A stretch of DNA of 64,000 bases from Palsa-504 sp963767565 (GTDB lineage Bacteria > Actinomycetota > Actinomycetes > Streptosporangiales > Streptosporangiaceae), in assembly GCA_963767565.1 (NCBI GenBank), contig CAVYEG010000020.1:56164-120163 (forward strand). The letters run 5' to 3'. The translations under genes and the position numbers were made by a program. This document shows, in pieces, positions 15,666-24,832 of this stretch (position 1 is its first letter; every line of letters starts with the position of its first letter). Under the pieces are notes generated by a model, which was given only the letters and a program-made list of their open reading frames with translations, made no database searches and had not been told where the DNA came from.

Positions 15666-17792
15666 TCAGGCGGGGACGGACGCAGCCAGACGGCGCAGCG
15701 CCGCCCGGACCAGGGCCGGGTCGGTGGTGGTCCAGAACGGCGGCAGCGACGCGCGCAGGAAGCCGCCGTAACGGGCTGTCACCAGCCGGGGATCGAGCAC
15801 GGCCACCACGCCCCGGTCGGTCATCGTCCGGAGCAGCCGGCCGGCGCCCTGGGCCAGCAGCAGGGCAGCGTGCGCGGCCGCGACGGTCATGAACCCGTTG
15901 CCCCCGCGGGCGGCCACGGCGCGCTGCCGGGCCGAGGCCAGCGGATCATCGGGCCGCGGGAACGGAATGCGGTCAATGACGACCAGCTCCAGCGAGCGGC
16001 CGGGCACGTCTACGCCCTGCCACAGCGACAGGGTGCCGAACAGGCAGGTCGGTTCGTCCTCGGTGAACTGCTTGACTAGCTGGGCGGTGACGTCATCGCC
16101 CTGGCAGAGCAGCGGCACATCGATGCGGTCGCGCAGCGCGTCGGCCGCCTGCCGGGCCGCCCGCATGGAGGAGAACAGCCCCAGCGTGCGACCGCCCGCC
16201 GCTGCGATCAGCTCCTCGAGCTCGGTCAGGTAGGCCTCGGCCAGCTGATCCCGGCCGGGCGGCGGCAGGTGCTTGGCCACGTACAGGATCCCGCTACGCG
16301 GATGATCGAACGGCGACCCGACGTCGATCCCGGTCCAGGCCGGATTCCCTTCGGTGTCGGGCAGGCCCAAACCCCACTGGATGGCCAGGGGGGTGAACGA
16401 GCCGCCGAGGGCGAGCGTGGCCGAGGTGAGCGCGACCGTCCGCTCGGCGAACAGCCGGTTGCGCAGCACCGGGCCGACCTCGAGCGGGGCCACCCGCAGC
16501 GTGGGCGGCCGCCTGGCGTCCTCGGCGAACGGCCGGTCCAGCCAGACCACTTCCTGCCGGGCGGAGATCAGCTCGCCGAACACCTCGAGGACCCGGTGGG
16601 CGGTGCGCTGCAGATCGTCCAGGGAAGCCAGGGTCATCCGGGCCGTGGCGAGCCGCTGCGGGTCGTCCTCCAGGCCCGCCGCACTGGCCATGATGGCATC
16701 CGCGCACCCTCCGGCCGCGTCCCGGACAGCCGCCAGCGTGGCGGCCAGCGTGTCGGGCAGCACGTCCATCCGGCCCGCGGACCCGTCGCCGAGGTCGATG
16801 GTCAGGGCGGCGGCCGCCTGGCGCAGCTGGTCGGCCACGGCCGCAGCACCGCCTTCCGCCGCGGCCGACTCGGTCAGGCGCCCGGCGCGGCGGGCGGCCG
16901 CGTCTACCGCAGGCCCGGACAGCTCGCCGGTGGTGGCCGAGGTGACCCGGTCCACTAGGTCGTGCGCCTCGTCGACGATCACCACGTCGTGCCCGGGCAG
17001 GACGTCGATGTCCGAGGTGGCGTCGATGGCGAGCAGCGCGTGGTTGGTGACCACGATGTGCGCCCTGGCCGCCGCCTCCCGCGCCTTCTCGGCGAAGCAC
17101 CGGGAGCCGAACGGGCAGCGCTGCGCGCCTATGCACTCCTGGGCGCTGACCGAGACCTGGCGCCAGGCCGCCTCGGGCACGCCGGGGACCAGCTCGTCGC
17201 GGTCGCCGGCGGTGGTCTGCTCGGCCCATTCGTGCAGCCGCTTGACCTGGCGGCCGAGCGGGGAGGACGGACCTGTGTCGGCGTGCTCGAAGAGCGCGTC
17301 CTGCGGGTCGTCGGCCGGGCCGCCCTTCTGGCGGTGCAGGCACAGGTAGTTGCGGCGGCCCTTCAGGATCGCGAACGCGGGCTCCCGGCCGAGCAGCGGC
17401 CTGAGCGCGGTGACCAGGCGCGGCAGGTCGCGGTCGATGAGCTGGCGCTGCAGCGCGATGGTGGCCGTGGCCACCACCACCGTGCTCTTGGCGGCCAGCG
17501 CGTGCCGCAGGGCCGGGACCAGGTAGGCCAGCGACTTCCCGGTGCCGGTCCCGGCCTGGACGGCCAGGTGCTCGCCGGTCTCGATGGCGCGCTGGACCGC
17601 CTCGGCCATGGCGACCTGGCCGGGCCGCTCCTCTCCGCCGATGGCGGCCACGGCCGCGGCGAGCAGCTCGGGTACGGACGGGAGCGCCCCGGCGACTGCG
17701 GCGTCCTCGATGTCCGTGGTGGCCAGGGGGGCGGTGAGGTCGGCGGGGTCCGTGGGTTGAGGGGAAGACTTCCTCGGGCGACCTGCGGACAC
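15666..17792 (-). CDS. DinG/XPD-family ATP-dependent DNA helicase
   Basis: A 708-residue superfamily 2 helicase. Walker A is AGTGTGKSLAYLVPAL near residue 60. The four-cysteine iron-sulphur cluster region includes NYLCLHRQ and CIGAQRCPFGSRCF. The DEAH box is VVIVDEAHDLVD. C-terminal motifs include LFGTLSLWQGVDVPG and QGAGRLLR. No N-terminal exonuclease domain is present. I choose the GTG at 17792 because the frame upstream overlaps the DinB-like gene on the other strand and lacks family similarity. It probably acts in DNA repair. Confidence 0.92.
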   Translation of the reverse strand: MSAGRPRKSSPQPTDPADLTAPLATTDIEDAAVAGALPSVPELLAAAVAAIGGEERPGQVAMAEAVQRAIETGEHLAVQAGTGTGKSLAYLVPALRHALAAKSTVVVATATIALQRQLIDRDLPRLVTALRPLLGREPAFAILKGRRNYLCLHRQKGGPADDPQDALFEHADTGPSSPLGRQVKRLHEWAEQTTAGDRDELVPGVPEAAWRQVSVSAQECIGAQRCPFGSRCFAEKAREAAARAHIVVTNHALLAIDATSDIDVLPGHDVVIVDEAHDLVDRVTSATTGELSGPAVDAAARRAGRLTESAAAEGGAAAVADQLRQAAAALTIDLGDGSAGRMDVLPDTLAATLAAVRDAAGGCADAIMASAAGLEDDPQRLATARMTLASLDDLQRTAHRVLEVFGELISARQEVVWLDRPFAEDARRPPTLRVAPLEVGPVLRNRLFAERTVALTSATLALGGSFTPLAIQWGLGLPDTEGNPAWTGIDVGSPFDHPRSGILYVAKHLPPPGRDQLAEAYLTELEELIAAAGGRTLGLFSSMRAARQAADALRDRIDVPLLCQGDDVTAQLVKQFTEDEPTCLFGTLSLWQGVDVPGRSLELVVIDRIPFPRPDDPLASARQRAVAARGGNGFMTVAAAHAALLLAQGAGRLLRTMTDRGVVAVLDPRLVTARYGGFLRASLPPFWTTTDPALVRAALRRLAASVPA

Positions 17793-17928
17793 GGTCGGAA
17801 CGGTACCTCGCTGCGGCCGGTGCGGCGACACGCCGGAACCCAGGCCAGGTAGGCCCGGCGTGTCACGTCTCGGGGCCGTGCCGGGTTCCGGGCGGCACGC
17901 ACCCGGGGCCGTTCGGTACATTGCCGCA

Positions 17929-18435
17929 ATGACGAGTGCGGAGCTGCTGACGGATGCGTTTGACCGGGTGCGGGAGACCATGCATGAGGTGGTCGAGGGG
18001 CTGTCGGCCGGGCAGCTGGCCGCCCGGCTGGATGACGACGCGAACTCGATCGCCTGGCTGTGCTGGCATCTGGCCCGGGTGCAGGATGACCACGTGGCGG
18101 GCGCCTTCGGGGTGGCCCAGGTATGGCCCGAGTTCACGGCCCGGTTCGGGTTGCCGTTCGCGGCGGCCGAGATCGGCTACGGGCAGGATTCGGCCGAGGT
18201 GGCCCAGGTCCGGGTGGCGTCGGGCCAGCTGCTCACCTCCTACCACGACGCGGTGCACGCCCAGACGGTCCGGCTGGTCTCCGCGGTTACCGACGCGGAC
18301 CTGCCGCGAGTGGTGGACGAGGGCTGGGACCCGCCGGTGACGCTGAGCGTACGCCTGGTCAGCGTGATCTCCGACTGCCTGCAGCACGCCGGCCAGGCCG
18401 CGTTCATCCGCGGCATCCTGCTGCGGCAGGGTTAA
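17929..18435 (+). CDS. DinB-fold (DUF664-like) protein
   Basis: A 168-residue four-helix-bundle protein of the DinB/YfiT group. The conserved metal-site histidines appear in WLCWHLARVQDDH, SYHDAVHAQ and CLQHAGQAAFIRG. Many actinobacterial members are thiol-dependent (mycothiol or bacillithiol) transferases. The ATG at 17929 gives the family's MTSAELLTDAFDRV start. It is divergent from the helicase and convergent with the phosphotransferase. Confidence 0.85.
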   Translation: MTSAELLTDAFDRVRETMHEVVEGLSAGQLAARLDDDANSIAWLCWHLARVQDDHVAGAFGVAQVWPEFTARFGLPFAAAEIGYGQDSAEVAQVRVASGQLLTSYHDAVHAQTVRLVSAVTDADLPRVVDEGWDPPVTLSVRLVSVISDCLQHAGQAAFIRGILLRQG

Positions 18436-18462
18436 GCCCTCGATGCCGGATCAGGACGCTGG

Positions 18463-19302
18463 TCAGCGGGCCGCGGCCAGCAGGTCGCGCTGGTGCCGCT
18501 GGGCCCAGCGCCGGGCCCGGGCGGCCGATTCGCCCACCGCGCGCCAGTGGTCGGCGAAGCCCTGATGACCCGCGGCCGCAGCCTCGGTCACGATCGCGTA
18601 GGTCCAGTCGTGGTTGGCCACGATGGCCTCGGCCACGCAGCCGCGGTCGGCGCGGCGCAGCCCGCTCGCGTCCAGGAAGACCCGGAACCGTTCCAGCGCG
18701 CGGCCCTGGCGGCTGTCGTTGATGTCCGCCTCGTCCTGCAGCGGCGCCCAGTAACGCGCGGCCGCGGCGAAGTCCCAGATGGCGCTGCCCGGACCGGCCC
18801 AGTCGAAGTCGATCAAGCCTGCCGCCCGGCCGTCGCGGAAGACCAGGTTCGCCGGGTGGACGTCGTTATGGCTGACCAGGCCGGTGCGGAACCGGGCCGG
18901 GATCGGCCGCGGCCACTGGTAGCCGGCCGGGTCGAAGGAGGCCGCCGCGAGGTGGTAGCGCCGCACCAGGTCGGCGATGCTGACCAGGGCGGCTTCGGTC
19001 AGCGTGTCCTCGGCCAGGGGCGGGACCGCGGCCTGCCCGTCGATGTAGGTCAGCGTCTCGGTGAGGGGTCCGGCGGCTAGGACGCGGGGGGCGCCGTCGA
19101 AGCCGACCTTGGCCAGGTGAGCGAGCAGGGCGTGGGTGGCAGGCCAGCAGGGCGCGGTCGGCCGGCGCACGGTATCGCCGACCCGGACGACCAGCCCCCG
19201 GTTGGCGGTCGCGCCGGGCAGCAGGTGGGGGCTAAGGCGCGGGTGCTGACGGGCTAGCACTGAGGAGTGATCGGGCGAGACTGGCGTGGGTGACCAGGCC
19301 AT
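18463..19302 (-). CDS. Aminoglycoside phosphotransferase-family kinase
   Basis: A 279-residue APH-fold kinase. The catalytic loop is SHNDVHPANLVF and the metal-binding segment LIDFDWAGPGSAIWDFA follows; HxDxxxxN and the DFD-like motif are intact. The fold covers small-molecule kinases (antibiotic, choline, sugar). The ATG at 19302 has GAGGAGGG seven bases upstream. Its first 71 bases lie inside the 3' end of the sorC-like regulator, so the two are co-transcribed and perhaps translationally coupled. That places it with a polyol regulator, and a sugar or polyol kinase role is possible. Confidence 0.85.
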   Translation of the reverse strand: MAWSPTPVSPDHSSVLARQHPRLSPHLLPGATANRGLVVRVGDTVRRPTAPCWPATHALLAHLAKVGFDGAPRVLAAGPLTETLTYIDGQAAVPPLAEDTLTEAALVSIADLVRRYHLAAASFDPAGYQWPRPIPARFRTGLVSHNDVHPANLVFRDGRAAGLIDFDWAGPGSAIWDFAAAARYWAPLQDEADINDSRQGRALERFRVFLDASGLRRADRGCVAEAIVANHDWTYAIVTEAAAAGHQGFADHWRAVGESAARARRWAQRHQRDLLAAAR

Positions 19303-20203
19303 GGACAAACCCTCCTCGGATCGCGGCGCAGACCGCAGGGCTCTTGGCAACGTCGTAGGCGACGGCCAGGACGAACGGGATCCGCTCGAGCGCCGGGCCG
19401 GGTGTGATGATCATGCGGCTGTCCAGCGGCGTGGCCACCGGCCGGCCATCCTCGCCGATGAACACCCCGGCCAGCTCGGCGCATACCCCCAGGGCGGCCA
19501 CAGCGGATCGTTCGGCCGGGGTCACGGCGTCGTAGATCGTGGACAGCCCGGGCGCCCAGGAACCGATCGCGACCAGGGCGATCGTCACCGACGGCACCAG
19601 GGCGAAAGCCTCGGCGATGTCCCCCTGGCGGCGGATCGCCGCAGCCGTCTGCGCGTCGTCCAGGATCATCGGCGCGTAGAAGACGTGGGCCGGCCCGCCG
19701 CCGACTCGGGCCACGCTCCGGACCAGGTCGAGCAGGTCCCGGCCGTCGGGCGGCGGTACCGCCCCGGTCAGCTGGACGATCGGGCACGGCGGGATCTGGG
19801 TCAGCGCGGCCGCGATCCCGCCGAGCGTGCGCGACCAGGACATGCCCAGGACGTCGCCGGGGGTGATGAGGTCCATCAGCGCCTGGCCGGCCGCCTCGCC
19901 CAGGCGGTGCCGCAGCAGGGCCTGCTCGTCGTCGGGAAAGTTGAACACGAAGGCGTGCTTGAGCCCGAAGGCCGAGCACAGCTCGGCCGACAGGCCCGCA
20001 TCCAGGCTGCCCCCGGGCAACCCGATCTCGATACGGACCATGCCCGAGTCGCGGGCCGAATCAAGCAGGCGGGCCACCCGGAACCGGCTGATGCCCAGCC
20101 GGTCCGCGATGTCCACCTTGGACACGCCTTCGAGGTAGTACTGCCGCGCCACCCGGGCGGCCAGGACAACTTCGGACGGCCGATCGGCCGACAAGCCGGC
20201 CAT
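19232..20203 (-). CDS. SorC/DeoR-type sugar-binding transcriptional regulator
   Basis: A 323-residue SorC-family regulator. The N-terminal HTH reads YYLEGVSKVDIADRLGISRF, and the C-terminal sugar-phosphate-binding domain starts with LKHAFVFNFPDDE and includes LGMSWSRTLGGIA. The ATG at 20203 follows GGAGGG; an upstream ATG at 20236 is in frame but has no ribosome site. It is divergent from the polyol ABC operon, and repeated dyads lie between them. It most likely controls that operon in response to a polyol or its phosphate. Confidence 0.9.
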   Translation of the reverse strand: MAGLSADRPSEVVLAARVARQYYLEGVSKVDIADRLGISRFRVARLLDSARDSGMVRIEIGLPGGSLDAGLSAELCSAFGLKHAFVFNFPDDEQALLRHRLGEAAGQALMDLITPGDVLGMSWSRTLGGIAAALTQIPPCPIVQLTGAVPPPDGRDLLDLVRSVARVGGGPAHVFYAPMILDDAQTAAAIRRQGDIAEAFALVPSVTIALVAIGSWAPGLSTIYDAVTPAERSAVAALGVCAELAGVFIGEDGRPVATPLDSRMIITPGPALERIPFVLAVAYDVAKSPAVCAAIRGGFVHGLVTHASLARSLLSASPSAPAP

Positions 20204-20218
20204 ATTCCCTCCAGTCCA

Positions 20219-20350
20219 GCTCATCTGACCGCTCATGTGAGCACCCAGATCTCATATTCGCAGCTTTTCTTGACTTTGCCTAGGAATCGGATCAGTGTAT
20301 GGTCATGGTTCATATGAGCGCTAGCCGCTCAGATGAGCACACCTATGAGC
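20219..20350. promoter_or_regulatory. Repeated SorC-type operators between sorC and the ABC operon
   Basis: Four related sites: GCTCATCTGACC (20219-20230), GCTCATGTGAGC (20231-20242), GTTCATATGAGC (20308-20319) and GCTCAGATGAGC (20327-20338), plus a half-site TATGAGC at 20344-20350. Consensus GCTCA-N2-TGAGC. Two lie near the regulator and two near the transporter, with a TTGACT at 20270-20275 between them. This is the pattern of a divergent autoregulated control region. Confidence 0.7.
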
Positions 20351-20440
20351 GGCCCGCAGCGGAACGACCTGGGCCAGCCCCATGGACCCTGGGCGGGTCC
20401 GTCCCGCCCGAACATCGGAATCACTGGCGGAGGTTCATTT

Positions 20441-21823
20441 ATGAGTTCGTCCCTGTTCAGGCTCCGCGCGCTCGGGGCTGTGGGCTGCATCGGAGCAATG
20501 GTGGCGCTGGCCGCCTGCTCGAGCGGCGGCTCGAGCAGCGGGGGTAGCGGCACCAACAGCAACTCGGGCACGGTGACCGTGGCCGTGGTGTCGAACCCGC
20601 TGGTCACCGGTCAGATGATCCCGCTGACCCAGTCGGTGTTCGAGAAGCAGAACCCGGGGATCACGGTCAAGTTCGCCACCTACACCGAAGGTGACCTGCG
20701 GGCCGCGATCGAGAAGGACGTGGCCACGCATTCCAACGCGTTCAACGTGATCATGATCGGCCCGTACGAGACTCCGCTGTTCGCGAAGAACGGCTGGCTG
20801 ACCAACCTGTCCAAGCAGTACATCGCGTCCGACTCGGCTTATGACGCCTCCGACCTGCTGCCCTCGATCGCCAAGGCCCTGTCCTACAACGGCGACCTGT
20901 ACGCGGTGCCGTTCTACGGCGAGTCCTCGATGCTCTACTACCGCAAGGACCTGTTCAAGGCGGCCGGGCTGACCATGCCCGCGCACCCGACCTGGGCCCA
21001 GGTGCAGAGCTTCGCGGCCAAGCTCAACCAGCCGGGCAAGACGGCCGGGATCTGCCTGCGCGGCCTGGCCGGCTGGGGCGACAACATGGCCGCACTGGAC
21101 ACGGTGGTCAACACCTTCGGCGGCGAGTGGTTCAACATGGCCTGGAAGCCGCAGCTCACCTCGCCCGCATTCGAGACCGCGACCAACTTCTACGTCAACC
21201 TGATCCGCCAGTACGGCGAGTCCGGCGCCTCGTCCGACAGCTTCAACCAGCTGCTGACCCTGTACGGCCAGGGCAAATGCGCGATGTGGTACGACGCGAC
21301 CGTCGCCGCGACCTCCATCGCCACCACCTACCCGTCCATCGCAACCAACACCGGGTACGCCTTCGCGCCGGTGGATAAGACCACATCCTCCGGTTGGCTG
21401 TGGACCTGGTCGCTGGGCATTCCGCAGGGAGTCTCCAGCTCCGGCGCCGCGTGGAAGTTCGTGTCCTGGGCCACCTCCAAGCAGTACGACACGCTGGTGG
21501 CGCAGAAGTACGGCTGGGCCGCGGTCCCGCCCGGCACCAGGACCTCGCTGTACAACAACCCGTCCTACCTGGCGGCGGCCAAGGCGTTCGCGCCCATCAC
21601 GCTCGCCTCGATCGACGGCACGGACCCGAATCACCCGACGCTCAACCCGGTGCCATACGTCGGCGTGCAGTACGTCGACATCCCGCAGTTCGAGAGCCTG
21701 GGGGTCCAGGTCGGCCAGCAGATAGCCGGGGCGATCGCCGGCACAGAATCGGTGAGCCAGGCCCTGACCACGAGCCAGGCCGACGCAGCTCAGTACACCC
21801 CGGCCGAGCTGGAAGCCGGGTAA
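20441..21823 (+). CDS. ABC sugar/polyol substrate-binding lipoprotein
   Basis: A 460-residue extracellular solute-binding protein of the family 1 (maltose/sorbitol) type. A lipoprotein signal ends in the lipobox LAACSSGG near residue 24. The mature part has VFEKQNPGITVKFATYTEGD and SYNGDLYAVPFYGESSMLYY, typical of sorbitol and mannitol binders. The ATG at 20441 has GGAGG seven bases upstream. It is the first gene of the operon and lies next to a long hairpin before the permeases. Confidence 0.93.
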   Translation: MSSSLFRLRALGAVGCIGAMVALAACSSGGSSSGGSGTNSNSGTVTVAVVSNPLVTGQMIPLTQSVFEKQNPGITVKFATYTEGDLRAAIEKDVATHSNAFNVIMIGPYETPLFAKNGWLTNLSKQYIASDSAYDASDLLPSIAKALSYNGDLYAVPFYGESSMLYYRKDLFKAAGLTMPAHPTWAQVQSFAAKLNQPGKTAGICLRGLAGWGDNMAALDTVVNTFGGEWFNMAWKPQLTSPAFETATNFYVNLIRQYGESGASSDSFNQLLTLYGQGKCAMWYDATVAATSIATTYPSIATNTGYAFAPVDKTTSSGWLWTWSLGIPQGVSSSGAAWKFVSWATSKQYDTLVAQKYGWAAVPPGTRTSLYNNPSYLAAAKAFAPITLASIDGTDPNHPTLNPVPYVGVQYVDIPQFESLGVQVGQQIAGAIAGTESVSQALTTSQADAAQYTPAELEAG

Positions 21824-21829
21824 CGGAAC

Positions 21830-21870
21830 CCCGGTGAGCTGGGCCCCCCGGGGCGGCCCGGCTCACCGGG
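21830..21870 (+). terminator. Intra-operon hairpin after the binding-protein gene
   Basis: Arms 21830-21845 (CCCGGTGAGCTGGGCC) and 21855-21870 (GGCCCGGCTCACCGGG) match at 15 of 16 positions with a 9-base loop. It begins 6 bases after the binding-protein stop and ends 41 bases before the permease start. In ABC operons such stems often protect the upstream message and limit read-through, giving more binding protein than permease. No T run, so it need not be a full terminator. Confidence 0.6.
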
Positions 21871-21910
21871 CTCAGGCCAGATCCGGCACGTCCTACAGGA
21901 GGGCTTTGCT

Positions 21911-22855
21911 GTGGCGGTAGTCGAGACGGGCGCGGCGGCGCCTTCGGTGGCCGAGGTCCGGCCGCGCGGGTTCAGCCGCCGGGAGGCCTGGCAGCGGCGG
22001 CTGCCGCTGCTGCCGGCGCTGATCTACACCATCGTGGTGACCCAGATCCCGTTCCTGGTCACCTTGTGGTACAGCTTCCAGAACTACTTCTTCGACGTCC
22101 CCGGCGGCGCGCACTGGACCGGGCTGAGCAACTACACGCGGGTCTTCACCAACGCCGCATTCCGCGGCGCGCTCTGGCACTCGGTGCTGATGACCGTCGT
22201 CGCTGTCCTGGTGGCCATGATCTTGGGCGTGGCCTTCGCGCTGCTGCTGGACCGCAAGTTCCTGGGCCGCAGCGTGGTCCGGACGCTCATCATCACCCCG
22301 TTCCTGGTCATGCCCGCGGCGGCGGCGCTGGTCTGGGCGGGCCCGATGCTGGACCCGAACTTCGGGCTGCTGAACTACCTGCTGCAGCCGTTCGGCGTGC
22401 ACCACGTGGCGTGGCTGTCCACGCACGCGCTGGGCTCGGTGATCGTGGTCATGATCTGGCAGTGGACCCCGTTCATGACCCTGATCGTGCTGGCCGGGCT
22501 GCAAGGCCAGCCAGCCGACGTGCTGGAAGCGGCCAAGGTCGACGGAGCCGGAGCACTGGCCACGTTCCGCGAGCTCACGTTCCCGTTCCTGCGGCCGTAC
22601 ATCGAGCTCGGCATCCTGCTCGGCTCGATCTACCTGATCAACGTGTTCGACGCGGTCCGGCTGATGACCAACGGCGGACCCGGGACGGCCACCACCAACC
22701 TGCCGTTCTACCTGTACGAACAGGTCAACAACGCCTTTGACGTGGGCGGGGCGGCCGCCGCGGGCGTGGTCACCGTCATCTTGACCATCATCGTGGCCAC
22801 CTTCGCCCTGCGCATGTTCGCCCGGGTCTTCCAGTTCGAGGGAGCAGGGTCATGA
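21911..22855 (+). CDS. ABC transporter permease (MalF/UgpA type)
   Basis: A 314-residue integral membrane permease with six predicted helices. The EAA loop is visible as VLEAAKVDGAGALATFREL near residue 215, the site that contacts the ATPase. The GTG at 21911 follows AGGAGGG. It overlaps the next permease by 4 bases (ATGA). It forms a heterodimer with that protein to pass the substrate delivered by the lipoprotein. Confidence 0.93.
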   Translation: MAVVETGAAAPSVAEVRPRGFSRREAWQRRLPLLPALIYTIVVTQIPFLVTLWYSFQNYFFDVPGGAHWTGLSNYTRVFTNAAFRGALWHSVLMTVVAVLVAMILGVAFALLLDRKFLGRSVVRTLIITPFLVMPAAAALVWAGPMLDPNFGLLNYLLQPFGVHHVAWLSTHALGSVIVVMIWQWTPFMTLIVLAGLQGQPADVLEAAKVDGAGALATFRELTFPFLRPYIELGILLGSIYLINVFDAVRLMTNGGPGTATTNLPFYLYEQVNNAFDVGGAAAAGVVTVILTIIVATFALRMFARVFQFEGAGS

Positions 22856-23709
22856 GCGCTGTTTCGGCTTCGAGCGTGCGGCCCGCCAGGCAGCGGGTCC
22901 GGGAGATTTCCGGGCAGATCGGCTGGGGCATCGTCGCATGGGTGGCAGGGATCGCGTTCTTCCTGCCCGTGCTGTGGATGGTGCTCACCGCGTTCAAGCC
23001 GGAGTCCGCGGCCGAGACCTGGCCGCCCAGGTTCATCTTCAGCCCCACCTTGGCCGAGTTCCGGCTGGTCTTCTCGGGCTGGGGCCCGTACGTGACCCAC
23101 TCGGTGATCGCCACCGTCGTCTCCACCGCGCTGGTCCTGGTGCTGGCCGTTCCGGCCGCGTACGCGCTGGCCATTCACCCGGTCAAGCGGTGGCGGGACG
23201 GGCTGTTCTTCTTCATCTCCACCAAGATGCTGCCCATCGTGGCCGCGATCGGCCCGCTGTACGTCATCGCCCTCAAGGTCCACCTGCTGGACACCATCTG
23301 GCTGCTGATCATCCTGTACACCGCGATGAACCTGCCGCTGGCCATCTGGCTGATCCGCTCGTTCATGCTCGAGGTACCAGGCGAGATGCTCGAAGCCGCC
23401 GAACTGGACGGCGCCGGGCGGGTCCGGCAGATGGGCGAGGTGATCATGCCCGTCATCTCGCCCGGGCTCGTGTCGACCGCGCTGATCTGCGTGATCTTCG
23501 CCTGGAACGAGCTGTTCCTGGCGCTGAACCTGACCACCACCAACGCGGCCACCCTGCCGATGTTCCTGATCAGCTCCGTTCCCCAGGAAGGGCTGTACAT
23601 CGCGCACCTGTCCGCGGCGGCCACGGTGGCCTCGGTGCCGGTGATCATCGTCGGCTGGATCGCGCAGCGGTCCCTGGTCCGCGGCTTGTCGATGGGAGCG
23701 ATCAAGTGA
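22852..23709 (+). CDS. ABC transporter permease (MalG/UgpE type)
   Basis: A 285-residue permease, the second half of the membrane channel. The EAA loop reads MLEAAELDGAGRVRQMGEVI near residue 180. Six helices are predicted, starting with WGIVAWVAGIAFFLPVLWM. Start ATG overlaps the preceding stop, which indicates translational coupling. It resembles sorbitol/mannitol permeases, in line with the dehydrogenase downstream. Confidence 0.93.
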   Translation: MSAVSASSVRPARQRVREISGQIGWGIVAWVAGIAFFLPVLWMVLTAFKPESAAETWPPRFIFSPTLAEFRLVFSGWGPYVTHSVIATVVSTALVLVLAVPAAYALAIHPVKRWRDGLFFFISTKMLPIVAAIGPLYVIALKVHLLDTIWLLIILYTAMNLPLAIWLIRSFMLEVPGEMLEAAELDGAGRVRQMGEVIMPVISPGLVSTALICVIFAWNELFLALNLTTTNAATLPMFLISSVPQEGLYIAHLSAAATVASVPVIIVGWIAQRSLVRGLSMGAIK

Positions 23710-23743
23710 AGTCAGTCATGTCGTTCGCGAGCAGAGGTGCCCG

Positions 23744-24832
23744 ATGGCTGAGGTGAATTACGTGCAGGCGACCCGGGTCTACACCAAGGACGCGCCGCCT
23801 GCGGTGGATGCGCTTGACCTGGACATCAAGGACGGCGAGTTCATGGTCCTGGTCGGTCCGTCCGGGTCCGGGAAGACCACTGCGCTGCGCATGCTGGCCG
23901 GGCTGGAGCCGCTGGACGGCGGACGCATCGAGATCGGCGAGAAGGACGTGACCTGGGTCCCGCCCAAGGACCGGGACATCGCGATGGTGTTCCAGAACTA
24001 CGCCCTGTACCCGGGCAAGACCGTCGCGGAGAACATGGGCTTCGCGCTGAAGATGCAGCACGTCCCGAAGGACGAGCGTGACCGCCGGGTCCGAGAGGCG
24101 GCCAAGCTGCTCGACCTGAACGACGAGCTACTGGACCGCAAGCCCAGGGCGCTGTCGGGCGGGCAGCGGCAGCGGGTGGCGATGGGCCGGGCCATCGTGC
24201 GCGAGCCCCGGGTGTTCCTGATGGACGAGCCGCTGAGCAACCTGGACGCCAAGCTGCGGGTACAGACCCGCAGCCAGATCGCCGAGCTGCAGCGGCGCCT
24301 GGGCATCACCACCGTCTACGTGACCCATGACCAGGTCGAGGCGATGACCATGGGGCACCGGGTGGCGGTGCTGGCGGGCGGGAAGCTGCAGCAGTGCGAC
24401 ACCCCGCGCCAGCTGTACGACAACCCGGTGAACCAGTTCGTGGCCGGGTTCATCGGCTCCCCCGCGATGAACCTGCAGACGGTGCCGCTCACCGAGGGCG
24501 GTGCCCGGCTGGCCGGGGCGGTCATCCCGCTGCCCACTGCGGTCCGGGCCGCGGCCGGCCAGGCGGCCCTGACCGAGCTGGTCCTCGGCATCCGGCCCGA
24601 GCACCTGCACCTGGCCGACGGGACCGGGGAAATCCACGGTGAGGTGATGCTGGTCGAGGAGCTCGGCGCCGACGCCCTGCTGCACGTGCGCCTGGCCGAG
24701 GACGGCAGCCAGGTCGTAGCGCGGGCCGAGGGACGCAAGCCGCCCGCACCTGGGCAGCAGATCACCTTCCACGTCCAGCCCGACGACGTGTTCGCGTTCA
24801 ACCCGGCGACCGGAGCCCGGCTTGCCGGCTGA
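23744..24832 (+). CDS. ABC transporter ATP-binding protein (UgpC/MsmX type)
   Basis: A 362-residue ATPase. Walker A is GPSGSGKTTALRML at residues 38-51, the ABC signature is LSGGQRQRVAMGRA near 135, Walker B is VFLMDEPLSNLDA and the H-loop is TVYVTHDQVEAMT. The C-terminal TOBE-like domain (after residue 240) is the regulatory part of this subfamily. It sits 34 bases after the second permease. This subfamily often energises several sugar transporters, but here it is in the operon. Confidence 0.95.
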   Translation: MAEVNYVQATRVYTKDAPPAVDALDLDIKDGEFMVLVGPSGSGKTTALRMLAGLEPLDGGRIEIGEKDVTWVPPKDRDIAMVFQNYALYPGKTVAENMGFALKMQHVPKDERDRRVREAAKLLDLNDELLDRKPRALSGGQRQRVAMGRAIVREPRVFLMDEPLSNLDAKLRVQTRSQIAELQRRLGITTVYVTHDQVEAMTMGHRVAVLAGGKLQQCDTPRQLYDNPVNQFVAGFIGSPAMNLQTVPLTEGGARLAGAVIPLPTAVRAAAGQAALTELVLGIRPEHLHLADGTGEIHGEVMLVEELGADALLHVRLAEDGSQVVARAEGRKPPAPGQQITFHVQPDDVFAFNPATGARLAG

